From the NCBI RefSeq assembly GCF_024508315.1, contig NZ_CP101987.1, positions 1,054,001-1,118,000 of the forward strand: a stretch of 64,000 nucleotides of DNA, in the 5' to 3' direction. This DNA comes from Cellulomonas xiejunii (GTDB taxonomy: Bacteria; Actinomycetota; Actinomycetes; Actinomycetales; Cellulomonadaceae). The notes beneath the pieces are model-generated. The model worked only from the letters and a program-made list of their open reading frames with translations. It was not told where the DNA came from and did no database searches. The translations under genes were made by a program, and so were the position numbers. Shown here piece after piece: positions 15,855 to 23,432 of this stretch (its first letter is position 1; every line of letters begins with the position of its first letter).

Positions 15855-17707
15855 GGATCACACGCAAGGCTGTCCTCGCGTCGGTCGCTTCGGTCAGCGT
15901 GCTCGCGCTCGCGGCCTGCACGGGCGCTGCCGACGAGGGTGCCGGCGACGACGACAACGCGGGTATCAACACCGACACCGCGATCAACATCGCCTGGAAC
16001 CAGCCCTTCTCGTCCTTCAACGGCGAGAGCATCACGGGCAACGCGACGGCCAACAACATCATCACGTACATGGCCAACTCGCGGTTCAACGACTACAACC
16101 AGGACCTCGAGCTGGTCATGGACGAGTCGTGGGGCACCTACGAGAAGGTCTCCGACGACCCGCTGACGATCACCTACACCTACGCGGACACCGCGAAGTG
16201 GTCGGACGGCGTCTCGGCTGGTCCTGCGGACCTCCTGCTGGAGTGGGCCGCGCAGAGCGGCAAGTTCAACAACGTCGAGCCCGAGTACGACGACGAGGGC
16301 AACGTCACCAACCAGGAGGCGCTGGACGCCGGTGTCTACTTCGACGCCGCCAGCCCCTCCGTCGCGCTGATCGAGGAGACGCCGGAGATCGACGGCGACT
16401 CGATCACGCTCGTCTACTCCAAGCCGTTCGCGGACTGGGAGACGGCGATCGACAACAACCTCCCCGCGCACATCGTCGCGCAGCGCGCCCTCGGCATCGA
16501 GGACGCGCAGGAGGCCACCGACGCGCTCGTCGCCGCGATCCAGGACGGGAACGTCGAGGACCTGTCGAAGATCGCTGCGGTCTGGAGCGACGACTGGAAC
16601 TTCGCGTCCCTGCCGGACGACCCGCAGCTGCTCGTCACGTCGGGCCCGTACACCATCACGGAGTTCGTCGAGGAGCAGTACCTCACGCTGACGGCCAACC
16701 CCGACTACGAGGGTGACAAGACGGCCGTCTTCGAGAAGGTCACGGTCCGCTACAACGGCGACCCGATGGGCCAGGTCCAGGCGCTGCAGAACGGTGAGGT
16801 CGACCTCATCAGCCCGCAGTCGACCGCGGACGTCCTCAAGGCGCTCGAGGCGATCGACTCGCTCGAGGTCGAGACCAACATCGAGGGCACGTACGAGCAC
16901 GTCGACCTCCAGCAGGGCAACGGCGGTCCGTTCGACGCCGCGACCTACGGTGGCGACGCCGAGAAGGCCAAGAAGGTCCGCCAGGCGTTCCTCAAGACCA
17001 TCCCGCGCGAGAAGATCGTCTCGGACCTCATCGTCCCGCTGAACCCGGACGCCGAGGTGCGCAACTCCTTCACGCAGGTCCCCGGCTCGCCGATGTACGA
17101 CGGCATCATTGAGGCGAACGGCCAGGGCGAGGCGTACGGCGAGGTCGACATCGACGGCGCCAAGGCGCTGCTGGCCGAGGCCGGCGTGCCGAGCGTGCAG
17201 GTCCGCATGCTCTTCGACCCGAACAACACGCGCCGCGTGAACCAGTTCGAGCTCATCAAGGGCTCGGCCGCCGAGGCCGGCTTCGACGTCGTGGCCTACA
17301 CGGTCCAGACGGACTGGGGCACCGACCTGTCGAACGCCACGTCCTTCTACGACGCGGCCCTGTTCGGCTGGCAGTCGACCGCGACCGCCGTCACCGAGTC
17401 GGACGCGAACTACCGCACCGGCGCGACGAACAACTACTTCGGGTACTCCAACCCCGAGGTGGACGCGCTGTTCGACGACCTCCAGGTCGAGACCGACCCT
17501 GCCGAGCAGGAGCGGATCCTCGGTGAGGTCGAGAAGCACCTCGTCGACGACGCCTTCGGCGTGACGATCTTCCAGCACCCGGGCGTCACCGCCTGGAACC
17601 CGGCCAAGATCGGCAACGTGTCGAAGCTGGCGATCGCCCCGACGATCTTCTACGGCTTCTGGGAGTGGTCCGCCGGCGAGGCGGCCACCGAGGGCGCTAC
17701 CGAGTGA
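15851..17707 (+). CDS. Peptide ABC transporter substrate-binding lipoprotein (family 5)
   Basis: A 618-residue DppA/OppA-type extracellular lipoprotein. The start is a TTG preceded by a perfect AGGAGG (15841-15846). The signal peptide reads MRITRKAVLASVASVSVLAL and ends in the lipobox LAAC, with the acylated Cys at about residue 24, followed by an acidic Asp-rich linker. The family 5 core begins at INIAWNQPFSSFNGE. SPQSTADVLKALEAIDSL and a C-terminal FQHPGVTAWN region are typical. It is about 70 residues longer than E. coli OppA. It is the first gene of an importer operon, and two hairpins follow before the permease genes. A diverged paralogue lies at 23433. Confidence 0.93.
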   Translation: MRITRKAVLASVASVSVLALAACTGAADEGAGDDDNAGINTDTAINIAWNQPFSSFNGESITGNATANNIITYMANSRFNDYNQDLELVMDESWGTYEKVSDDPLTITYTYADTAKWSDGVSAGPADLLLEWAAQSGKFNNVEPEYDDEGNVTNQEALDAGVYFDAASPSVALIEETPEIDGDSITLVYSKPFADWETAIDNNLPAHIVAQRALGIEDAQEATDALVAAIQDGNVEDLSKIAAVWSDDWNFASLPDDPQLLVTSGPYTITEFVEEQYLTLTANPDYEGDKTAVFEKVTVRYNGDPMGQVQALQNGEVDLISPQSTADVLKALEAIDSLEVETNIEGTYEHVDLQQGNGGPFDAATYGGDAEKAKKVRQAFLKTIPREKIVSDLIVPLNPDAEVRNSFTQVPGSPMYDGIIEANGQGEAYGEVDIDGAKALLAEAGVPSVQVRMLFDPNNTRRVNQFELIKGSAAEAGFDVVAYTVQTDWGTDLSNATSFYDAALFGWQSTATAVTESDANYRTGATNNYFGYSNPEVDALFDDLQVETDPAEQERILGEVEKHLVDDAFGVTIFQHPGVTAWNPAKIGNVSKLAIAPTIFYGFWEWSAGEAATEGATE

Positions 17708-17712
17708 CCCGT

Positions 17713-17742
17713 CGGGCCCCGGCGCACCCGCGCCGGGGCCCG
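17713..17742 (+). terminator. Strong hairpin after the binding-protein gene
   Basis: A perfect 13-bp GC-rich stem with a 4-nt loop (ACCC) begins 6 nt after the stop. There is no T tract. It probably reduces, rather than ends, read-through into the permease genes, leaving the binding protein in excess, or it stabilises the 3' end of the mRNA. Confidence 0.6.
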
Positions 17743-17760
17743 AGCGGTTCACCGCACGAC

Positions 17761-17794
17761 GAGGGCGCCGAGGGTTGCGACCCCCGGCGCCCTC
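17761..17794 (+). terminator. Second hairpin after the binding-protein gene
   Basis: GAGGGCGCCG pairs with CGGCGCCCTC (10 bp), with additional inner GGG/CCC pairing. It lies 18 nt downstream of the first hairpin. Confidence 0.5.
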
Positions 17795-17852
17795 GCCGTG
17801 CGTCAGCACCAACGTGCGTCCCATACCGCGTCCCACACCTACCGGGCGTCAG

Positions 17853-17867
17853 CGGGATACGATCCCG
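17853..17867. promoter_or_regulatory. Palindrome overlapping a -10 element before the dppB-type gene
   Basis: CGGGAT-ACG-ATCCCG is a perfect inverted repeat. TACGAT (17858-17863) inside it fits a -10 hexamer, giving a start near 17870 and a leader of about 35 nt. A repressor site covering the -10 is one reading; a weak hairpin is another. Confidence 0.4.
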
Positions 17868-17904
17868 GACGACCGGCTTCCCGTCCCACCCGAGGTAGCC
17901 CTCC

Positions 17905-19425
17905 GTGCTGAACTTCCTCTTCCGCCGCATCGCGGCCGGGATCGCCACGCTCTTCGTGGCGCTCTTCCTCATGTACCTGCTCGTCGATCGCGCGATCGAC
18001 CCCCTGCAGGATCTGATCGAGAGCACTGCACCCAACAAGCAGCAGCTCATCGACCAGCGGATCGCCGACCTGGACCTCGACGTCAACGTGGTCGTCCGGT
18101 TCTTCCAGTGGTTCGGCAACCTGCTCCAGGGAGACCTCGGCGTCGCCTGGCGTTCCGGCCGCGACGTGAACAGCCTGCTGACGCACGCGATCGGCTCCAC
18201 GCTCGAGCTCGTGTCCACCGCGACGCTCCTCGCCGTGATCCTCGGGGTGACCGTCGGCATCGTCTCGGCGCTGCGCCAGTACAGCGCGTTCGACTACATC
18301 ATCATCTTCCTGTCGTTCCTGCTGTTCTCGCTGCCGTCGTTCTGGGTCGCCGTCCTGCTCAAGCAGTGGGCCGCCATCGGCTTCAACGACTTCCTGCGTG
18401 ACCCGGTGGTCGCGTGGCCCGTGATCATCGGGGCGTCGCTGCTCGTCGGCCTGCTGTGGTCGCTCGCGATCGGTGGCACCGCCGTGCGGCGGCTGCAGGT
18501 CTTCGCCATCGCCGCCGCCGCGAACATCGCGCTCCTGGCCTACGTCCAGCTCTCGGGTTGGTGGGAGAGGCCGCACATCGGTCCGGTCCTGCTGCTCGTG
18601 CTCGGGGCCGGCACCGCCTTCGCGGTCGTCGGGGTCTTCGCCGGTCTGCACAACCGTCGGGCGCTGTGGACGGCGCTGACGGTGGTCGCGCTGGGCGTCG
18701 TCCTCTACTTCCCGATGCAGATCGTGTTCGACTCGATCACGGAGTCGCACTGGCTGATGCTGGGCCTCGGCCTCCTCGCGGCAGGCATCGGCTACCTCGC
18801 CGGACGGCTGTACGGCGGTGCGGACTGGCGCCTGTCCGCGCACGTCGGTGCCGCGGTGGCCGTGGTGATGGGCTTCCTGATCTTCGTCGACCAGGTCATG
18901 CAGGTCTGGGGCCCGTACTTCAAGGCGCTGAGCGGACGTCCCATCCCCACGTTCGGCGACCGGACGCCCAACCTCGGGGGCAACTACTGGGTGCAGGTGC
19001 TGGACTCGTTCACGCACCTCGCGCTGCCGACCGCGACGCTCGTCCTCATCGCGTTCGCGTCGTACACGCGGTACTCGCGCTCGAGCATGCTCGAGGTGAT
19101 GAACCAGGACTACATCCGTACGGCGCGGGCCAAGGGCCTGCCGGAGCGGCTGGTCATCGTGCGGCACGGCTTCCGCAACGCGCTGATCCCGCTCGCGACG
19201 GTCGTCCCGATCGACATCATCACCCTGATCGGCGGGGCGATCATCACCGAGGCGGTCTTCGCGCGGCCCGGCATGGGCCAGCTGTTCGTCAGGTCCCTGG
19301 AGCAGGCCGAGATCGAGCCGGTCATGGCCTACCTGCTCGTGACCGCGACCCTTGCCATCATCGCCAACATCGTCGCGGACATCGTGTACGCGACGATCGA
19401 CCCCCGGATCCGGTTGGACGCATGA
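17905..19425 (+). CDS. Peptide ABC transporter permease, DppB type with a large insertion
   Basis: A 506-residue inner-membrane permease, against about 310-340 for classical DppB/OppB. The N-terminal helix (FRRIAAGIATLFVALFLMYL) and the region to about residue 150 are DppB-like. The C-terminal part from about residue 368 (THLALPTATLVLI through the EAA loop RTARAKGLPERLVIVRHGFRNAL, ending in YATIDPRIR) is also DppB-like. Between them lie roughly 200 extra residues with about six hydrophobic segments, for example IIGASLLVGLLWSLAI and VVALGVVLYFPMQIVF. The GTG at 17905 has GAGG at 17892-17895. The partner permease overlaps its end by ATGA. The role of the insertion is unknown. Confidence 0.92.
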   Translation: MLNFLFRRIAAGIATLFVALFLMYLLVDRAIDPLQDLIESTAPNKQQLIDQRIADLDLDVNVVVRFFQWFGNLLQGDLGVAWRSGRDVNSLLTHAIGSTLELVSTATLLAVILGVTVGIVSALRQYSAFDYIIIFLSFLLFSLPSFWVAVLLKQWAAIGFNDFLRDPVVAWPVIIGASLLVGLLWSLAIGGTAVRRLQVFAIAAAANIALLAYVQLSGWWERPHIGPVLLLVLGAGTAFAVVGVFAGLHNRRALWTALTVVALGVVLYFPMQIVFDSITESHWLMLGLGLLAAGIGYLAGRLYGGADWRLSAHVGAAVAVVMGFLIFVDQVMQVWGPYFKALSGRPIPTFGDRTPNLGGNYWVQVLDSFTHLALPTATLVLIAFASYTRYSRSSMLEVMNQDYIRTARAKGLPERLVIVRHGFRNALIPLATVVPIDIITLIGGAIITEAVFARPGMGQLFVRSLEQAEIEPVMAYLLVTATLAIIANIVADIVYATIDPRIRLDA

Positions 19426-20522
19426 GCATCCCGATGACACCCCCCTCCGGCTCGCCGCTCGACGAGCACGTCGAGAACGAGATCGAGCTCAAGGAGGTCG
19501 AGGGCCTCTCCCAGGGCCAGATCGTCCGACGCCGGTTCTTCCGGCACAAGGGCGCGATCCTCGGCCTGGTCATGCTCGGCCTGACGACCCTGCTGGCGCT
19601 GACGTCCGTGGGCGTCGGCCCGGTCCACGGCTGGTGGCAGTGGACGCCGTACGAGACGCCGTCGGTCGTCGACGCGGGTCGCCCGTCGATGTCCCTGCCG
19701 ACCTGGCTCGGGGGTTCCGGCTTCGCGATCGGCGAGCACCCGTTCGGTCAGGACGAGATCGGGCGCGACATCTTCGCGCGCGTCATGGCAGGCGTGCAGA
19801 CGTCGCTCATGGTGATGGTCGTGATCGGCACCGTCTCGGCCGTCATCGGCATCACGGTGGGTGCTGCGTCCGGGTTCCTGCGCGGCCGCTCGGACACCCT
19901 GCTCATGCGGCTGACGGACCTGGTGATCACGGTCCCGACGATCGTCATCGGCGCGGTCGTCGGCAAGATCGCCGGCGGTGTCAGCGGCCTGGTCTTCGCG
20001 ATCGCGATGGGCCTGATCCTGTGGACGACCCTCGCGCGCCTCGTGCGCGGTGAGTTCCTGTCGCTGCGCGAGCGCGAGTTCGTCGACGCGGCCCGGGTCG
20101 CCGGCGCGAGCAACATGCGCATCATCTTCAAGCACATCCTGCCGAACGCGATCGGCACGGTCATCGTGTCCGTCACGCTGCTCATGAGCTCGGCGATCCT
20201 GCTCGAGACGGCGCTGTCGTTCCTCGGCTTCGGCGTGCAGTCGCCCGAGATCTCGCTCGGCCAGCTCATCAACCAGTACCAGCAGGCGTTCGCCACGCGG
20301 CCCTGGCTGTTCTGGTGGCCGGGCCTGTTCATCGTGGTGATCGCGCTGAGCATCAACTTCATCGGCGACGGCCTGCGCGACGCGTTCGACCCGCGCCAGA
20401 AGCGCATCCCCTCGGAGCGCAAGATGGCCAAGGCGATGGAGGCGGACGGCTCGGTCGCCCGCGCGAACGCCTCGACCGTGCGGCCGGTGGACGACGTCCG
20501 CAACGCTGGCATGGGCTCGTGA
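19422..20522 (+). CDS. Peptide ABC transporter permease, DppC type
   Basis: A 366-residue inner-membrane permease pairing with the preceding protein. The ATG at 19422 overlaps the DppB-type stop. A charged cytoplasmic N-terminus (about 45 residues, with ENEIELKEVEGLSQGQIVRRRFFRH) precedes the first helix. The extracytoplasmic loop reads EHPFGQDEIGRDIFARVM, the classic DppC/OppC motif, and the EAA loop is REFVDAARVAGASNMRIIFKHILPNAI. The length exceeds DppC (about 300) because of the N-terminus and a C-terminal tail of about 35 residues. The ATPase gene of the system lies 735 nt further on, separated by an antisense gene. Confidence 0.93.
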   Translation: MSIPMTPPSGSPLDEHVENEIELKEVEGLSQGQIVRRRFFRHKGAILGLVMLGLTTLLALTSVGVGPVHGWWQWTPYETPSVVDAGRPSMSLPTWLGGSGFAIGEHPFGQDEIGRDIFARVMAGVQTSLMVMVVIGTVSAVIGITVGAASGFLRGRSDTLLMRLTDLVITVPTIVIGAVVGKIAGGVSGLVFAIAMGLILWTTLARLVRGEFLSLREREFVDAARVAGASNMRIIFKHILPNAIGTVIVSVTLLMSSAILLETALSFLGFGVQSPEISLGQLINQYQQAFATRPWLFWWPGLFIVVIALSINFIGDGLRDAFDPRQKRIPSERKMAKAMEADGSVARANASTVRPVDDVRNAGMGS

Positions 20523-20551
20523 CCGCGGTGCCGACGCCGGGCCGCGGCGGA

Positions 20552-21181
20552 TCAGCCGGCGGTCAGCACGGCGACGCTCACCGCGGCGAGCACCGCGACG
20601 GCGCCCACCGTCACGACGTGCACGCGGCGCGTCGTCGTCACGCCCCGCTCGACGGCGACACGCTGCGCTCCGTCGAGGTGGCCCGCGGCGACCAGCGCGT
20701 CGTGCCGGGCCTCGATGGCCGCGCCGACGCTCTCGGCGGTCGCCTGCAGCGAGCGCACCGGGCGGCCGGGCGGCGGCACGGCGCCGGGCAGCGGTGCGGC
20801 GCCGGGCAGCGGTGCGCGACCTCGGCGGACCCGGCGGGCCGTGGCGCTCGCGCGGGGTGCGGCGAACACCGTCACGTCGCCGTCGCTGGTCCGCACGACG
20901 AGCGACCAGCCGTACACGACCTCGCGGTACGTGGGCCACGGGACGTGCACGGTGCTCAGCACGTTGCGCACGACGACCTCGCCGTCGGACACCTCCACAC
21001 CGGGTCGCCAGAACAGCGCCCACAGCACGACCACGACCAGGCCGACGAGCGGCAGCGCGCGCAGCGCCTCGCCCGCGCCGTCCTGCACCGTGACCGACAC
21101 GAGCGCGACCAGCCCGATCGCCGCACCGGCGAGGGTCAGGACGCGCCCGTAACCCGACGTGAACTCCTGCGTGGCTCCCAC
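20552..21181 (-). CDS. PH-domain membrane protein
   Basis: A 209-residue protein of the actinobacterial bacterial-PH-domain type. Two hydrophobic segments (VLTLAGAAIGLVALVSVTV and ALPLVGLVVVVLWALFW, about residues 14-60) are followed by a compact beta-rich PH-like region (PGVEVSDGEVVVRNVLSTVHVPW through VVRTSDGDVTVFAAPR). A Pro/Leu/Gly repeat (LPGAAPLPGAVPPPG) and a C-terminal helix (VVTVGAVAVLAAVSVAVLTAG) come last. The function of this family is unknown. The GTG at 21181 is the likely start, but no strong signal supports it. It is encoded antisense between the permease and ATPase genes of the peptide importer. Confidence 0.75.
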   Translation of the reverse strand: MGATQEFTSGYGRVLTLAGAAIGLVALVSVTVQDGAGEALRALPLVGLVVVVLWALFWRPGVEVSDGEVVVRNVLSTVHVPWPTYREVVYGWSLVVRTSDGDVTVFAAPRASATARRVRRGRAPLPGAAPLPGAVPPPGRPVRSLQATAESVGAAIEARHDALVAAGHLDGAQRVAVERGVTTTRRVHVVTVGAVAVLAAVSVAVLTAG

Positions 21182-21256
21182 GTGACCATGCTCGCAGACC
21201 GGCACCACGCCGCCCCCACCGGGCCGACGGCGCGCGTGCAGGAAGGACGCTGAACG

Positions 21257-23092
21257 GTGGCACTCGACACGCCTCCCGTCCCCACCCGTACCGACGAGCC
21301 CGTGCTGTCGGTGCGGGACCTCGGCGTCGACTTCTACGTCGACGGCACGTGGTACCCGGCCGCGGCCGACGTCAGCTACGACGTTCACCCCGGTGAGGTG
21401 CTCGCGATCGTCGGCGAGTCCGGCTCGGGCAAGACGCAGTCCTCGATGGCGCTGCTGGGTCTGCTGCCCCCGAACGGGCGCGCCCGCGGGTCCGCGAAGC
21501 TGGACGACCGTGAGCTCGTCGGCATGCCGACGAGCCGTCTGCGCCGCATCCGCGGCAAGGAGATCGCGGTGATCTTCCAGGAGCCGATGACCGCGCTGAA
21601 CCCGGTCTTCACGATCGGCTTCCAGATCGTCGAGACCCTGCGCGCGCACTTCGAGATCGGCCCCGCCGAGGCGCGCGAGCGTGCCGTCGAGCTGCTGCGG
21701 CTCGTCGACCTGCCGAACCCCGACAAGCGCGTCGACTCCTACCCGCACCAGCTCTCCGGTGGGCAGCGGCAGCGCGCGATGATCGCGCAGGCCCTGGCGT
21801 GCGACCCCAAGCTGCTGATCGCCGACGAGCCCACCACGGCGCTCGACGTCACGGTCCAGGCCGAGATCCTCAAGCTCATGCGCGACCTGCGCGAGCGGAT
21901 CGACGCGGGCATCGTGCTCATCACGCACGACATGGGCGTCGTCGCCGACATGGCCGACAAGATCATCGTGATGAAGGACGGTCGGATCGTCGACCAGGGG
22001 CCGGCCCTCGACGTCTTCCGCAATCCCCAGCACCCGTACACCGTCAAGCTGCTGGAGGCCGTCCCGCACCTGGGCAAGGGGGCGGCCGCGTACGCCGCGC
22101 GGCCGGCGACCACGACGGCACCCGTCGACGCGCCGGCCCCGCCGGCCGACGGCGACGAGCCGCTCGCGCTCGACGCGCAGGACATCGTCATCGAGTACCC
22201 CGGCCGGCGCCGTACGCCGACGTTCCGCGCCGTCGACGGCGTCTCGTTGCAGATCCGCCAGGGCGAGGTCGTGGGCCTGGTCGGGGAGTCCGGCTCGGGC
22301 AAGACGACGATCGGCCGCGCCGTGGTCGGGCTGCTGCCCGTCACGAGCGGGTCGCTGAAGATCGTCGGCCAGGACATGGTCGGTGCGTCGAACAAGGACC
22401 TCAAGCCGCTGCGCACCAAGGTCGGGATCGTCTTCCAGGACCCGGGCTCCTCGCTGAACCCGCGCCTGCCGATCGGTGAGTCCATCGCTGAGCCGCTGCT
22501 GCTGCACCGGGGCGTCAAGGGGCAGGCGGCGCAGCGCGAGATCGAGCGGCTGCTCGACCAGGTGCGGCTGCCGCGCGCGATGCGCAACCGCTACCCGCAC
22601 GAGCTGTCGGGCGGTCAGCGTCAGCGCGTCGGCATCGCGCGGTCGCTCGCGCTCGAGCCGCGACTGCTGGTGGCCGACGAGCCGACGTCCGCGCTCGACG
22701 TGTCCGTCCAGGCCGCCGTCCTCGACCTGTTCCAGGAGCTGCAGCGCGAGCACGGGTTCGCGTGCCTGTTCATCAGCCACGACCTGGCCGTCGTCGAGAT
22801 CCTGTCCGACCGCATCGCGGTCATGCGCAACGGCCGGCTGGTCGAGGTGGGCGAGGCCGCGCAGGTCGTCCACGACCCGCAGGACCCGTACACGCAGCGG
22901 CTGATCGCCGCCGTGCCCGTTCCGGATCCCGAGGCGCAGCGCGACCGGAGGGTCGCGCGGGACGCGCTGCTCGAGGAGCAGAGAGCCGAGCTCGAGGCCG
23001 AGGAGGCGCGGCAGGCCGCCGACGCCGCCCGGCACGACAGCGTGGCGATCGGCGAGATCGACAACGAGCGGACGCCCGGCACCGGCGTCTGA
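21257..23092 (+). CDS. Peptide ABC transporter ATPase, DppD-DppF fusion
   Basis: A 611-residue protein with two complete ATP-binding domains in one chain. Domain 1 (about residues 15-270): Walker [24 protein letters not shown], Walker [22 protein letters not shown]. Domain 2 (about 300-580): GESGSGKTT, a second [29 protein letters not shown]. The HPYT and DPYT motifs after each domain are those of the OppD/OppF C-termini. They are joined by an Ala/Pro-rich linker, and a charged C-terminal helix ends the protein. The GTG start at 21257 follows AGGAAGGA (21240-21247). It energises the permeases encoded upstream. Confidence 0.94.
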   Translation: MALDTPPVPTRTDEPVLSVRDLGVDFYVDGTWYPAAADVSYDVHPGEVLAIVGESGSGKTQSSMALLGLLPPNGRARGSAKLDDRELVGMPTSRLRRIRGKEIAVIFQEPMTALNPVFTIGFQIVETLRAHFEIGPAEARERAVELLRLVDLPNPDKRVDSYPHQLSGGQRQRAMIAQALACDPKLLIADEPTTALDVTVQAEILKLMRDLRERIDAGIVLITHDMGVVADMADKIIVMKDGRIVDQGPALDVFRNPQHPYTVKLLEAVPHLGKGAAAYAARPATTTAPVDAPAPPADGDEPLALDAQDIVIEYPGRRRTPTFRAVDGVSLQIRQGEVVGLVGESGSGKTTIGRAVVGLLPVTSGSLKIVGQDMVGASNKDLKPLRTKVGIVFQDPGSSLNPRLPIGESIAEPLLLHRGVKGQAAQREIERLLDQVRLPRAMRNRYPHELSGGQRQRVGIARSLALEPRLLVADEPTSALDVSVQAAVLDLFQELQREHGFACLFISHDLAVVEILSDRIAVMRNGRLVEVGEAAQVVHDPQDPYTQRLIAAVPVPDPEAQRDRRVARDALLEEQRAELEAEEARQAADAARHDSVAIGEIDNERTPGTGV

Positions 23093-23109
23093 CGGACCGA
23101 CGCTGGCTG

Positions 23110-23143
23110 CGACGCCCGGTCACCGAACGGTGGCCGGGCGTCG
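23110..23143 (+). terminator. Hairpin after the fused ATPase gene
   Basis: A 15-bp stem with a single G-U pair and a 4-nt loop (GAAC) begins 17 nt after the stop. It is the strongest terminator candidate of the peptide-importer cluster. Confidence 0.7.
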
Positions 23144-23183
23144 TCGTCCCACCCGGGATTGTCACGGAGCGCACGCCGGGTGC

Positions 23184-23267
23184 CCTGCGCGTGCTCTGCG
23201 TGCGCCTGCGCGTGCTCTGCGTGCGCCTGCGCGTGCTCTGCGTGCGCCTGCGTGTGCCCTGCGTGTG
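23184..23267. repeat. Four tandem 21-bp units
   Basis: The unit CCTGCGCGTGCTCTGCGTGCG occurs three times exactly (23184, 23205, 23226) and a fourth time with three changes (23247-23267). It lies in the 340-nt gap between the ATPase gene and the second binding-protein gene. Apart from this repeat and the preceding hairpin, the gap shows no gene. Confidence 0.92.
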
Positions 23268-23432
23268 CCCGGTGTGTACCGGGACGCTCCGGTGCGGTGC
23301 GATCGTGCCGATTCGGGGTTCTCGTGGGGTTAAGTCCGCGCGTCCGGGCGCCGATGCACGGGTGGGCGTGGCAGGGTCCCGGGCGAGGACAGCGGGCGGG
23401 CGAGTCGTGGACGCGATGCGGGAGGCGGACGG

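Noticed and set aside
20552..23035. Long minus-strand frame of 827 codons opposite the fused ATPase gene
   Set aside because: Only its end (20552-21181) looks like a real protein. The rest mirrors the ATPase gene and has Asp/Arg/Val-biased composition typical of antisense frames at high GC.
23184..23267. CRISPR array
   Set aside because: Units are directly adjacent at 21 bp with no spacers, and no cas genes are present.
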